The notes under the pieces are model-generated. The model saw nothing but the letters and a program-made list of their open reading frames with translations, was not told the DNA's origin and ran no database searches. A stretch of DNA of 64,000 nt from Flagellimonas abyssi (GTDB lineage: Bacteria > Bacteroidota > Bacteroidia > Flavobacteriales > Flavobacteriaceae): contig NZ_JAHZSV010000008.1 of NCBI RefSeq assembly GCF_019457905.1, forward strand, positions 62,001 to 126,000. Direction: 5' to 3'. Both the position numbers and the translations under genes were made by a program. Positions 51,090 to 59,921 of the stretch are shown here, one piece after another; within the stretch, counting starts at the first letter, position 1; each line of letters opens with the position of its first letter.

Positions 51090-53135
51090 TTAGGATATTT
51101 TGATGAGGTAATTGGGCAAGTGTTTTCTTAGCTTGTCAAAAGAAATGGGTTTAGTAAAGTAGTCGTTCATGCCAACACCCTTGGCCTCATCGATCGCCTC
51201 TTTTGTTACATCTGCCGAAAGGCCAATAATTCCGATGGTTTCATTAAACTTTCTAATCTCCTTGGTGGCTTTGAATCCATCCATTTTTGGCATGTGGACA
51301 TCCATGAAGACCAAAAGATAGTCGCTCTTTTTAACAGCTTCAATGGCCTCGACCCCATTGGAGACCGAATCGGAATGGACCCCCAGATTTTCGAGAGTCT
51401 TTTGTAGTACAATTACATTCACTCGGTTATCATCTACAATCAAAACCCGACAGCCGCTCAAATCAATCGATTCTTGTCCTTTACTGTTTACGGAGCCACT
51501 ACTGTCCGAAACAGGGAATTTAAGGGATAAATGAAATTCGGTTCCTATGTTTTCTTGACTTGTCACATCAATTTTCCCCTCTAGGAGTTCTACAAGTTTG
51601 GAGGTAATGTACAATCCAAGTCCGCTGCCTTCATGACGTTTGGCTTTTCCGACCTCTACTTGTGTAAATCGATCAAAAATGGTATTTAGTTTATCTTTTG
51701 GGATGCCAATTCCAGAATCTTTTATGGAAATGGCAATTGAAAGGTAGTTATCCACTACATGTTCTTCGTAGGAGATGGTAATTCCTCCCGTTTCTGTGAA
51801 TTTCAAGGAGTTTCGTAAAATATTGGTTATTATCTGACCGTATTTCCCGATGTCCCCAAAGGCTTCCACTTGGCTTTGCGATACTTGGTTCAAATCGATA
51901 TAGAGACATTTTTCTTCAGCAGTTCGCCTATAAATCCTGATAATGTTTTTTAGTTCATCCAATGGAGAGAAAATGTCGTTCCTAAAAGTTGTTTTGCCGG
52001 ATTCTATTTTGTCGATTTCAAGGATGTCGTTCACCAAAAGGAGCAGTTTTTTGGAGGAAATATCCATAAGGGAAAGATATTCTTGCAGGGAACTCTGTAT
52101 CTCCGAAAGTTTTAAAACTTCAATAAACCCAATGATTGCATTTAATGGGGTCCTAATTTCATGGCTCATATTGGATATGAACTCCGTTTTTGATCTGGAT
52201 GCCTTTTCCGCTCTCAACTGTTCTTTTTTCAAGGATGTGTTGAGGTCTTTTAATTTTAGGTTGGCATCGTGCAAGTTCTTGTTCTTTTTTCTGGAAGATC
52301 TGTAAAAGTATACCAAGGAACTGGTTAGCAGGGAAAGCAGTAGCCCAAATGCCAAATAGATGTAAGTGGATTGTTTTCTTTCGGCCAAAAAGTTTAACTC
52401 GGCGGGCATAAGGGAGAACTTCCATGTTTGTCCATCAAGTACGTCCACCTCAAAAGATGTGGTGAAAATAAATTCTTTTCCGATTTCGTTTGTTCTCGGA
52501 TTGTTTTTGGAATAAAATATAGTGCCTTTCTCGTCCTCTACTTGAATTGCATACTTGTCCAAATCGGCCGCCAACTCATTAAATGGTGCAGTAAAATCCA
52601 TGCCCGCTGTTACCGAACCCATAAAACGACCGTTCAAATAGACAGGTGCATCCACTAGAAAGGCACTGCCTCCTTGGTACAGTTTTGTCCAGGGTGAAAT
52701 ATTGGTGATTGAATCGCTTATGTGTTTTTTCCATTCGGGATATCTGGGGTGGGTGGTAAGATCTAGCCCAATGGCAGCTTTGTTTTCCTCAATAGGGATA
52801 ACTTTTTGTATGACCATGGAACTATCCAGCCATTCCACAAACCTAAAGGATGAATTTTGTGCCATAATCAAGGTGGCATCCCGTTCCCAATAATCAAAGT
52901 AAGACCCATTGGTCATTTCAATTCGCTGTTTCAGGTTCTCCAAGGATTTGATGTTGTACTCTACCAAGGAGAAGAATTCCTTTGCCCTTAGACTTCCCGT
53001 ATTTTGTATTTCCCTAACGTAGCTTGATTTCTGGGTATTGAGCGAATTGTTCCACAGGGCGAATACTATGGCGATAAAAAAGACAAATATTGCCAAAGGA
53101 AAAATCAGTTCTTTTTTTGAGGATATCAACGGCAT
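51090..53135 (-). CDS. Hybrid sensor histidine kinase with periplasmic sensor and receiver domain
   Basis: A 681-residue protein. TM1 spans about 11-28; residues 35-255 form a periplasmic sensor resembling CACHE/CHASE ('GSAFLVDAPVYLNGRFMGSVTAGMD', read in parts); TM2 is about 259-278. A short coiled coil leads to HisKA with phospho-acceptor His325 ('NMSHEIRTPLNA'), then HATPase_c with 'DSGIGIPKDKL' and 'HEGSGLGLYI', and a C-terminal receiver with 'VDDN' and phospho-Asp612 ('FMDVHMPKMDG') and Lys662. No HPt or DNA-binding domain is attached, so an external partner is needed. The ligand is unknown and no cognate regulator is adjacent. Confidence 0.93.
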   Translation of the reverse strand: MPLISSKKELIFPLAIFVFFIAIVFALWNNSLNTQKSSYVREIQNTGSLRAKEFFSLVEYNIKSLENLKQRIEMTNGSYFDYWERDATLIMAQNSSFRFVEWLDSSMVIQKVIPIEENKAAIGLDLTTHPRYPEWKKHISDSITNISPWTKLYQGGSAFLVDAPVYLNGRFMGSVTAGMDFTAPFNELAADLDKYAIQVEDEKGTIFYSKNNPRTNEIGKEFIFTTSFEVDVLDGQTWKFSLMPAELNFLAERKQSTYIYLAFGLLLSLLTSSLVYFYRSSRKKNKNLHDANLKLKDLNTSLKKEQLRAEKASRSKTEFISNMSHEIRTPLNAIIGFIEVLKLSEIQSSLQEYLSLMDISSKKLLLLVNDILEIDKIESGKTTFRNDIFSPLDELKNIIRIYRRTAEEKCLYIDLNQVSQSQVEAFGDIGKYGQIITNILRNSLKFTETGGITISYEEHVVDNYLSIAISIKDSGIGIPKDKLNTIFDRFTQVEVGKAKRHEGSGLGLYITSKLVELLEGKIDVTSQENIGTEFHLSLKFPVSDSSGSVNSKGQESIDLSGCRVLIVDDNRVNVIVLQKTLENLGVHSDSVSNGVEAIEAVKKSDYLLVFMDVHMPKMDGFKATKEIRKFNETIGIIGLSADVTKEAIDEAKGVGMNDYFTKPISFDKLRKHLPNYLIKIS

Positions 53136-53718
53136 GTTAAGTATCTAAATCGGGAGCTTATTATTAATACTTGTCAACTCATCTGTTCAAAACAGCGAAC
53201 ATTCTATATTTTTCCGCCGCACTTGGTGTCGTAAGAAAATTTATCAGTTATTACTATCAAACACTTTTTTGCCAAAAAAATTGTGCTTCACACTGCGTAT
53301 TTGGTAAAACATCACAAAATCGTTCACCAACCTATATGCTCTGATCAATATCAGTTTTTTTGAAAGCTCTCCACATGATCTTTGTCATAAATAGCCAACT
53401 ATGGGCTTTACACAGAACCAGTTACAAAAATGGCTTTGCAGATTGATGAAGTTGTTGATTTGATAGAGCAGCAAAATGTTGACAACGGTATCTTGTGAAA
53501 CGAGATATGTCCTAAATACCGGCAACATGTCAAAAACTGAATGCACGTAAGAGGCCTACAGAAGAAATAATGGAAATGTGGAAAGTTCCCTTGATAAATT
53601 GGAAGGACTCTTGCCAAGAATGGAATGGAAATAAAAAAGGGCGCCTGATCAGGAGCCCCGTGAGAACACATTCTTAACTATAGGTGAAATTGATTGATGT
53701 GGTAGTGTTTAGTATAGT
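53136..53718. other. Left part of the 980-bp gap: no convincing gene
   Basis: The region upstream of the kinase gene has only short frames. CTGAT/ATCAG followed by seven T at 53341-53361 could be a weak plus-strand terminator, with no known gene before it. Between 53430 and 53640 the plus strand shows short peptide-like stretches in alternating frames (such as 'MALQIDEVVDLIEQQNVDN'), possibly a decayed gene. This cannot be resolved by eye. Confidence 0.35.
53633..53658 (-). terminator. Rho-independent terminator of the 33-residue peptide gene
   Basis: On the minus strand, an eight-bp stem GGGCTCCT/AGGCGCCC (one mismatch) with loop GATC is followed by a run of six T. It lies 61 bp beyond the stop of the small gene at 53719 and points the same way. 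Confidence 0.65.
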
Positions 53719-53820
53719 TTAATTAATGTAAAGGTAAATGCTACTGAAAAGGGAGTAAACGGATAGTGCAATTACAGCGTACCAAAATAAGTATCCAAGC
53801 TTTGCTTCTACAGTGTTCAT
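53719..53820 (-). CDS. Small 33-residue membrane peptide
   Basis: The ATG at 53820 opens a 34-codon frame ending in TAA at 53719. The peptide begins 'MNTVEAKLGYLFWYAVIALS' and ends 'SIYLYIN', i.e. a short polar N-terminus and one hydrophobic helix. An AAAAAA tract precedes the start and a strong terminator follows 61 bp after the stop, so the transcript is self-contained. It lies alone in a 980-bp gap. No family is recognised. Coding is likely on the basis of the helix and the terminator but is not proven. Confidence 0.5.
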   Translation of the reverse strand: MNTVEAKLGYLFWYAVIALSVYSLFSSIYLYIN

Positions 53821-54116
53821 TTTTTTGGTGTTTGTTATTTAGTTGGGTTAAAACTTCAGCCCTAAATTATTCAAAACAGACCCGTGCGCAATCCAGATTT
53901 TTATTGGTTGCAGTAAATTGGACATAATTGGTTCTAAAAGTTACGTAAATGGGAAAACAGACCTAAAATGGAAAAGAGAAGGTCTTTTTAAATCTTTAAA
54001 CACTGAAAAACAATATGTTATGATTTTATGGGTGAGGGGTATAAACAATTATGGAAGGATGCCGACACTTAGGAATGACGATATCCTTCCATAAAAGTTA
54101 GTGTTTGATAGAAATC

Positions 54117-54344
54117 TTAGGCCAAAGGCGAACCTTTGAGCCGTTTTTCTATTTTACGCTTTTTAGCAGTAATGTTCTTCATGGTTTCCATTAATTTGGA
54201 ATCCTTGGTCTTTTTATAAATCTCGTTGATCGAAAGAATCAAGCTCTTTGCTTCTCTTGAGGCCTTAACCCTATCGCTGGTGGACATGTGGCTCATGGGC
54301 CTTTTTTCAAACTCTTCCGCCTTTTGTAGTAACTCGTGGGTCAT
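54117..54344 (-). CDS. Small conserved-type helical protein
   Basis: A 75-residue, highly charged, all-helical protein (MTHELLQKAEEFEKR..., rich in Lys/Glu, ending KRLKGSPLA). No domain is recognised. Clean start, normal codon usage and length make it a credible gene of the small conserved hypothetical proteins typical for Flavobacteriaceae. It stands alone between the small membrane peptide and a hypothetical plus-strand gene. Confidence 0.7.
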   Translation of the reverse strand: MTHELLQKAEEFEKRPMSHMSTSDRVKASREAKSLILSINEIYKKTKDSKLMETMKNITAKKRKIEKRLKGSPLA

Positions 54345-54640
54345 TTTTTGTTTTTAAAATTATTCGCAATCGGCTAAATATAAGAGTTAGTTTGATATTT
54401 TTTGCCTATGGAACGATTTGATTTTCATATTTATGAAAACATTAAGAAGTCTATTGGTGAAGTGTTGAAAAAATCTAAATAGGATAGCAAAAGAAGTGTT
54501 AAGCAATTGATTCTGTGTAACTTTTTTCTTGAACAATTTGCTGGAAACAACAAGTCCAAATCAATATCAATGTTAAATTAACGTAACTTAATTGTAAATT
54601 TGTCGTTATTTGAAGTATTTTTGCTTCAAAAATTTTTGAC
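54345..54640. other. Intergenic region with one possible tiny frame
   Basis: This stretch of about 296 bp separates divergent genes. A 24-codon plus-strand frame at 54408-54482 ('MERFDFHIYENIKKSIGEVL') is coding-like but unsupported by a terminator or promoter. Nothing else was recognised. Confidence 0.25.
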
Positions 54641-54937
54641 TTGGAAATCATCTGGAAAAACTTATCGGGAAAGACTGCTTTAGACCACAAACAAGAAGTG
54701 GATTTAGAGTATGCCGTGCGGCTTCAGGTGGTAAAGATAGTAATAAAAGAGGCAGAACACCTTATGCCTTACCTTTCTTTGGTGGCAATAGAGATAGATG
54801 CATCCAACGGCAATGTCTCGGTGCATGGAGATACACCTGAACCTCTTTATTCCAAAATAGCCAATAAGTTGGAACAGCCGGTTTCCTATAAAATTTCCAA
54901 GACTTCTTCACCTGTTTTTGCTGCTCTTACTTTTTAA
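54641..54937 (+). CDS. Hypothetical protein, TTG start
   Basis: A 98-residue soluble protein with no recognised domain. No ATG is available near the N-terminus, so TTG at 54641 (MEIIWKNLSGKTALDH) is the likely start. The pattern is helix followed by beta strands ('LSLVAIEIDASNGNVSVHG'). It precedes the GH3-family gene by 84 bp on the same strand and may be co-transcribed. Confidence 0.6.
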   Translation: MEIIWKNLSGKTALDHKQEVDLEYAVRLQVVKIVIKEAEHLMPYLSLVAIEIDASNGNVSVHGDTPEPLYSKIANKLEQPVSYKISKTSSPVFAALTF

Positions 54938-55021
54938 GATCATTTAAGTTGATCAAAAAATGGATTGAGTAAACCCCAACCTGTAGATATAGGTAATTTT
55001 ACTTTGTTAAAATTATTCGGT

Positions 55022-56545
55022 ATGGCTATCATTGGGAATATAATTAAGGGGGTTATCGAGGCAAAAGAAGCCTTGAGCGGGGAACCCAACCCTGTTGAAG
55101 AACAGAAGGAAGTGCTCAAAGAATTATTGGGCAAAGCCAAGGATACCCAATTTGGCAAGCAATATGATTTTGTGGCTATTTTAAAGTCGGATAATATCCA
55201 GAAAGCATTTGCCGAAACCATACCTTATCACGATTATAAAAAAATCACCGAAGAGTGGTGGAGCAAGACTATTGATGGTGAACCTGATGTTACTTGGCCT
55301 GGAAGCCCTGACTTTTTTGCGTTATCATCTGGAACCACGGGCAAGAAATCCAAAAGGATTCCCGTAACTGAAGATATGATCGATTCCATAACCCGAGCAG
55401 GAAGGCATCAAGTTTATGCGATGAGTAATTTTGATATGCCCGCGGACTTTTTCGAGAAGGAGATCATGATGTTGGGAAGTTCCACCAACTTACATGAACG
55501 AGATGGCAAAAAGGAAGGGGAAATCAGTGGTATCAGTGCCAGCAACATACCCTTTTGGTTCAAAAAATATTATAAGCCCGGCGAGCAAATTGCCCAAATT
55601 GACGATTGGGACGAAAGGGTGCTCACCATAGCTAAAAATGCCAAAAACTGGGATATTGGAGCCTTGAGCGGAATACCATCTTGGATGGAGCTTATGCTCA
55701 AAAAGGTAATCGATTATCACAATGTAGACAATATCCATCAAATATGGCCCAATCTACGGGCATACACTTCGGGAGGAGTTGCTTTTGATCCATATGAAAA
55801 AAGTTTCAATGCGTTGCTGGACCACCCGATTCAAATTATTGATACCTATTTGGCTTCGGAAGGATTTTTTGCCTGCCAGAACAGACCGGAAACCTCTTCC
55901 ATGAAATTGATTACGGACAATGGAATCTATTTTGAGTTTGTTCCCTTCGAACCCAAATATGTTAACCAAGATGGTTCATTGACGGATGATGCTCCTTCAA
56001 TTACTTTGGATGAGGTCGAGGAAGATGTGGATTATGTCCTGATTATTTCAACGGTTTCAGGTGCTTGGCGCTACATAATCGGAGACACCATTGCGTTTAC
56101 CGATGTGGAACGGGCCGAGATCAAGATTACAGGTCGCACCAAATTCTTTTTGAACACTGTTGGTTCCCAGCTTTCCGTCAACAAACTTAACGATGCAGTG
56201 AAGCATTTGGAAGATGAACTCGATATTAAGGTGCCGGAATACACGCTATGCGCCAAACGTTTTGATGATGGATTTTACCACACATGGTATTTGGGTTCCG
56301 ATAGCAAATTGGACGAAGAGAAAACGGCAGATGTTTTGGACAAATACTTGAAGGAAGCCAATAAAAACTATAAAGTGGCACGTAGCAAAGCTTTGGAAGG
56401 CGTAAAGATCCACTTTGTGCCCCAGAAAATGTTTGCGGAATGGAGCGGTGCCAACAAGAAAAAGGGAGGCCAAGTGAAAATGGAGCGTGTAATGGGAGAG
56501 GAACGTTTTAAGGAGTGGGAGGATTTTGTATCCCAAAAAGCTTAA
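55022..56545 (+). CDS. GH3 auxin-responsive promoter family protein (acyl-adenylase fold)
   Basis: A 507-residue ANL-like protein of the GH3 family, whose plant members adenylate acids and couple them to amino acids; bacterial functions are mostly unknown. The ATP loop is 'LSSGTTGKKSKRIPVT', followed by 'TYLASEGFFACQNRP' and 'YIIGDTIAFTDVERAEIKITGR' (hinge region, read in parts). The frame extends to a TTG at 54965, but MAIIGNIIKGVIEAKEAL at 55022 is the usual family N-terminus. Its end overlaps the convergent metallopeptidase gene by four bases. Confidence 0.9.
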   Translation: MAIIGNIIKGVIEAKEALSGEPNPVEEQKEVLKELLGKAKDTQFGKQYDFVAILKSDNIQKAFAETIPYHDYKKITEEWWSKTIDGEPDVTWPGSPDFFALSSGTTGKKSKRIPVTEDMIDSITRAGRHQVYAMSNFDMPADFFEKEIMMLGSSTNLHERDGKKEGEISGISASNIPFWFKKYYKPGEQIAQIDDWDERVLTIAKNAKNWDIGALSGIPSWMELMLKKVIDYHNVDNIHQIWPNLRAYTSGGVAFDPYEKSFNALLDHPIQIIDTYLASEGFFACQNRPETSSMKLITDNGIYFEFVPFEPKYVNQDGSLTDDAPSITLDEVEEDVDYVLIISTVSGAWRYIIGDTIAFTDVERAEIKITGRTKFFLNTVGSQLSVNKLNDAVKHLEDELDIKVPEYTLCAKRFDDGFYHTWYLGSDSKLDEEKTADVLDKYLKEANKNYKVARSKALEGVKIHFVPQKMFAEWSGANKKKGGQVKMERVMGEERFKEWEDFVSQKA

Positions 56546-57171
56546 CCATTTCCTTCTATGGAGTCCAGTTCTTTTACCATTTCCATAATCTCATCCGGAG
56601 AAAGGTAATATTGTTTGATGCGTGTCTTATAGGCCTCGTCTATTTCTGAGTTGTCGAGGATAAACCGCTTTGTTTTCAGAATGTATTCGGACATTCCCCT
56701 GGATACGGCAAAGGAGTCAGCGGCACGTTCTGCTTTTTTGACAAACTCTTTCAATAGCACATATCGAATGCCAAAACCTATAAGATTGAGGTTGCCTCGT
56801 TGTTGGTAGTCCATAACATGCCCAAGTTCGTGACCGAGCCATCCGATCAGAACATCTTTTGGTACATCCACGGTCTTGAATTCTTCACCGGATATCTTGA
56901 ACTTTTCACTGATCAAGATCACATAGCTGCGCTTGTTCTTTGGTTTTAGCAGTCCGCTCCATGTAGGTTGGGCCTGCATCACCGATTTTTTGATGTTCTT
57001 TTTAAACTTGAATTCAATAGGGATGCCCTTGAGTTCCGGAAAGTAGCCCAAGGCGATTCTCGCCTCCTGCTCAATGCTTTCCGGTATGGTATTTTTGGGT
57101 TTCTTCAAAATAATGATAACTAAAAATACCGATAGGGGTAGTAGTAAAAGTAGTTTTAGTTTTCTTTTCAA
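56542..57171 (-). CDS. Membrane-anchored zinc metallopeptidase-like protein
   Basis: A 209-residue protein with an N-terminal hydrophobic anchor ('LLLLLPLSVFLVIIIL') and the zinc motif 'HELGHVMDYQQRG', with a downstream acidic ligand candidate in 'KAERAADSFAVSRGMSEY'. The HExxH plus AD/E spacing resembles small M48-like peptidases. It is probably active in the periplasm; substrates are unknown. Convergent with the GH3-family gene. Confidence 0.78.
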   Translation of the reverse strand: MKRKLKLLLLLPLSVFLVIIILKKPKNTIPESIEQEARIALGYFPELKGIPIEFKFKKNIKKSVMQAQPTWSGLLKPKNKRSYVILISEKFKISGEEFKTVDVPKDVLIGWLGHELGHVMDYQQRGNLNLIGFGIRYVLLKEFVKKAERAADSFAVSRGMSEYILKTKRFILDNSEIDEAYKTRIKQYYLSPDEIMEMVKELDSIEGNG

Positions 57172-57183
57172 AATTTATGGGTT

Positions 57184-57216
57184 AAAAAAAGGGCAAATTA
57201 CAATTTGCCCTTTTTA
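57184..57216 (-). terminator. Bidirectional terminator between metallopeptidase and OMP genes
   Basis: GGGCAAAT/ATTTGCCC with loop TACA is flanked by A7 and T5. On the minus strand it ends the transcript of the outer-membrane protein gene whose stop is at 57235. Confidence 0.75.
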
Positions 57217-57234
57217 ATGTGATTATCTGTTTTC

Positions 57235-57699
57235 TTAAAACTGGTACCTAAGTCCCAAGGCGATGTCCAGATCAAGGTCGTCCGAGTAGTTATCGTTGAA
57301 ACCGATCTCTGGTCTCATATCCAAAGAGATCAACAGGGGAATGTTAAAATCATATTCAATACCGATATCCCCGGCGATTAAAGCAAATGCACCATCGTTT
57401 TCACCTGCATCAAAAGACCCAACACCACCACCGGCACCTACGTACCAATGGAATCCTCCATCTATGGGCATTACCCACTGATAAAGACCTACCAGTTTAA
57501 AGGCTTCTACATTATCGGAATCTCTCCAGCCAAGGTCGAACTCCAATCTGTTGTTCTCGTGCAAATAACGCTGATAGGAGATTTCCCCTCCAAAACCGTC
57601 ATTGTCACCAACTCTTATACCCAATGCGTTCTTGGATATACTTTGGGCACTAAGTGCTGTTGTTCCGATTAAAAATAGAAATAAAATTGCGTTTTTCAT
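57235..57699 (-). CDS. Small outer-membrane beta-barrel protein
   Basis: A 154-residue protein with a signal peptide (cleavage after ALSAQ) and alternating beta-strands: 'FGGEISYQRYLHENNRLEF', 'WYVGAGGGVGSFDAGE', 'ISLDMRPEIGFND', ending 'IALGLRYQF' with the C-terminal Phe typical of outer-membrane insertion. Function unknown. A seven-codon longer start exists; MKNAILFLFLIG at 57699 begins the signal peptide. It has its own terminator downstream. Confidence 0.85.
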   Translation of the reverse strand: MKNAILFLFLIGTTALSAQSISKNALGIRVGDNDGFGGEISYQRYLHENNRLEFDLGWRDSDNVEAFKLVGLYQWVMPIDGGFHWYVGAGGGVGSFDAGENDGAFALIAGDIGIEYDFNIPLLISLDMRPEIGFNDNYSDDLDLDIALGLRYQF

Positions 57700-57787
57700 G
57701 ATAGTTTTATTTTGACACAAAGGTAATTCTGCCCCAGAATCTGCTTATCTCAAATAAATTAATCATTGATTCAAATAAGCAGGAAGA

Positions 57788-59209
57788 TTAGATGACGGGT
57801 TTGAAGAATTTGAAAAGACCTTCAAGAAATCTTAGCCAGATTGTTCTGTTTTGATAGCGTTCCAATGTGACCAAATCCGCTTTTTCACATAGTTTTTCGA
57901 ACTCGCCGATCATTTCTGTAGTGATTTCCTTGTTGTAGATAAGGATGTTCGTCTCATAATTGAGCTCAAAACTTCGGATGTCAAAATTCCCAGAACCGAT
58001 GGAGACCAGGTCATCGTCCACGATCATAATCTTACTATGGGAAAAGTCGTCCCGGAAATAAATTTTGATCCCTACTTCCAATAATTCCTCAAAGTGGGAG
58101 AGCATGGCAAATTTAGCGGCTTTTGAATCCGATTTTTTAGGGACCAACAAACGAATTTCCACACCTTCCATGGCAACTATTTTCATGTTCTCCAAAAAGG
58201 CTTCCCCTGGAACAAAGTAGGGGTTCGCTATACAAATGGACTTTTGGGCCTGGTTCATCATGCCGAGGTACTGCTGCATTATAGTGGGATGCTTCGAATC
58301 TGGTCCACCTGCAACAAGTTGCGCGTTCACATCGCCGGCCTTTTGCTGTTCGGTAAGGTAATCAGGGATATGAAAATCTTCCTTGTTGCTCGCAAAAAAA
58401 TAATCTTTCAGAAAAATAAGGTGTAGGTCGTTTACAATGGGGCCTTCTAGTTTTAGGTGGATATCCTTCCATTTGCCCAGCTCATTTTTTCGACTTATAT
58501 ATTTATCGGATACATTTACCCCACCGGTAAAAGCGATTTTGTTATCGATGATGACGATTTTTCGATGGTTCCTAAAATTGAGGGAGAACAATAAATTGGT
58601 TAACCGTATCGGCATTATGGGATATATTTTTACGCCGATGTCCTCAAACTCTTTCCTGGGCCGCCCACGTAGTTTGTAGCTTCCAAGGGAGTCGTAGATG
58701 ATTCGAACTTCTACGCCTTCCCGTATTTTTCTTTTAAAAAGCTCAAGCATTTTGTCCAGTAGGTAGCCTCTTTCCAAAATATAATATTGAACGTGGATGA
58801 ACTTTTCTGCTTTCTCCATCGCCTTGAATAGGACATTGAAGGTTTCGCCCCCATCTTGGAGCGCGGTTATGGAGTTCCCTTTTTTTGCCGTGCTGTCGGA
58901 ATTGGTCTCGATCAATCTATTGAGCCGCTCTTTTCGGATATCATCATCAAAATGGGTCAAGAATTTTTCTTGGGCGGAAATCTTGGGGTGGGTATACTTA
59001 TTTCTTTTGTCGAACTCTTTGGTATTGAAAAACTTGAACTTTCGGCGGTTCATACCGAATAAATAATAAAGCGCCGCGCCCAAATAAGGAAGAAAAATAA
59101 TGGCAAGCGCCCAACTTATGGATCTTGATGGCCTCCTGCCATGGTAGATGATGGCTCCAATGGCCCAAACGGAGGTAAGAATGTAGATTACGGTTAGAGC
59201 GGTCTTCAC
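57788..59209 (-). CDS. cls: Cardiolipin synthase
   Basis: A 473-residue PLD-superfamily enzyme with two N-terminal helices and two HKD motifs: 'HRKIVIIDNKIAFTGGVN' and 'HSKIMIVDDDLVSIGSGNFD'. It condenses two phosphatidylglycerols to cardiolipin in the inner membrane. Length and PLDc_N segment ('RPSRSISWALAIIFLPYLG') are standard for bacterial Cls. The start is GTG (MKTALTVIYILTS), as no ATG precedes the first helix. Confidence 0.94.
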   Translation of the reverse strand: MKTALTVIYILTSVWAIGAIIYHGRRPSRSISWALAIIFLPYLGAALYYLFGMNRRKFKFFNTKEFDKRNKYTHPKISAQEKFLTHFDDDIRKERLNRLIETNSDSTAKKGNSITALQDGGETFNVLFKAMEKAEKFIHVQYYILERGYLLDKMLELFKRKIREGVEVRIIYDSLGSYKLRGRPRKEFEDIGVKIYPIMPIRLTNLLFSLNFRNHRKIVIIDNKIAFTGGVNVSDKYISRKNELGKWKDIHLKLEGPIVNDLHLIFLKDYFFASNKEDFHIPDYLTEQQKAGDVNAQLVAGGPDSKHPTIMQQYLGMMNQAQKSICIANPYFVPGEAFLENMKIVAMEGVEIRLLVPKKSDSKAAKFAMLSHFEELLEVGIKIYFRDDFSHSKIMIVDDDLVSIGSGNFDIRSFELNYETNILIYNKEITTEMIGEFEKLCEKADLVTLERYQNRTIWLRFLEGLFKFFKPVI

Positions 59210-59293
59210 AGCTAATGGTGGTGTTTGTTTCTCCTAAGGTATAACGAAATGAATTTACCGCTCCCGTATTTTGGGGTAAAATTGGTGCGAATC

Positions 59294-59325
59294 AAAAAAA
59301 CTCTGGCGATGGTGCCAGAGTTTTT
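59294..59325 (-). terminator. Terminator after the acidic lipoprotein gene
   Basis: CTCTGGC/GCCAGAG stem (59301-59307 and 59314-59320) flanked by A7 and T5. On the minus strand it lies 23 bp past the lipoprotein stop at 59348. Confidence 0.75.
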
Positions 59326-59347
59326 CCAGTGTGTGCTAATAGTTATT

Positions 59348-59557
59348 TTATTGAGGGCTGTCGTCTGTAGCGTCCTCTACTTCGTCTTCAACGTCTTCGG
59401 CCGCGTCTTCGATACCATCACCTACATCTTCAGCAGCATCCTCTACTTCTTCTATGGCATCTTCTGCCTTATCTTCATTTGTTTCTCTGCAACTCGTCAT
59501 ACTCAAGGTAAGCGCCATTGTCATAAAAATAGCGAATAAACTTATTGATTTTCTCAT
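59348..59557 (-). CDS. Small acidic lipoprotein
   Basis: A 69-residue predicted lipoprotein (lipobox MTSC, Cys23). The mature part is almost only Glu, Asp and Ala in an imperfect seven-residue pattern ('AEDAIEEVEDAAEDVGDGIE'), giving an amphipathic or coiled helix with strong negative charge. No domain is known. It has its own terminator and follows a DUF1328 gene on the same strand by 45 bp. A surface or periplasmic charge or metal-buffering role is speculation. Confidence 0.75.
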   Translation of the reverse strand: MRKSISLFAIFMTMALTLSMTSCRETNEDKAEDAIEEVEDAAEDVGDGIEDAAEDVEDEVEDATDDSPQ

Positions 59558-59602
59558 GGGTTCTATATTTAAGGGTTAATGATTTTATTGTATTTCTTGG
59601 TT

Positions 59603-59764
59603 TTATAATCTTTTTCTTCCTGATATCAACGATATGATAAACAGCACAATAAATATGAAGAATAGAATCTTGGCTATACTTGCTGCACCTGCAGCGATTC
59701 CACCAAAACCGAATACACCGGCAATAATGGCCAAGATGATAAAGATGATTGTCCAACGTAACAT
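59603..59764 (-). CDS. DUF1328 small membrane protein
   Basis: A 53-residue protein from ATG at 59764 to TAA at 59603. It has two hydrophobic helices around '[19 protein letters not shown]', with '[17 protein letters not shown]' at the start and a basic end 'SGRKRL'. This glycine/alanine pattern is diagnostic for DUF1328 (YtjA type), found in many bacteria and often linked to envelope stress. Too short for routine gene calling, yet clearly coding. It precedes the acidic lipoprotein gene. Confidence 0.85.
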   Translation of the reverse strand: MLRWTIIFIILAIIAGVFGFGGIAAGAASIAKILFFIFIVLFIISLISGRKRL

Positions 59765-59921
59765 AATAGTAGTGTTTTTAAGTTAGTGTCCGATTATCCT
59801 TTAATCGGTACATTACAAATGTCGTTTACTTTTTTCCCGAAGCTTGCCGTTTTCCGATTATATGTTGACTCAAAAAAATAGAACCTTAATATATTGATGC
59901 ATAATGGTTTGTATCCATTTT

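Noticed and set aside
53408..53671. 87-codon minus-strand frame
   Set aside because: Cys/His/Phe-rich random composition and it overlaps the terminator at 53633-53658; no gene-like features.
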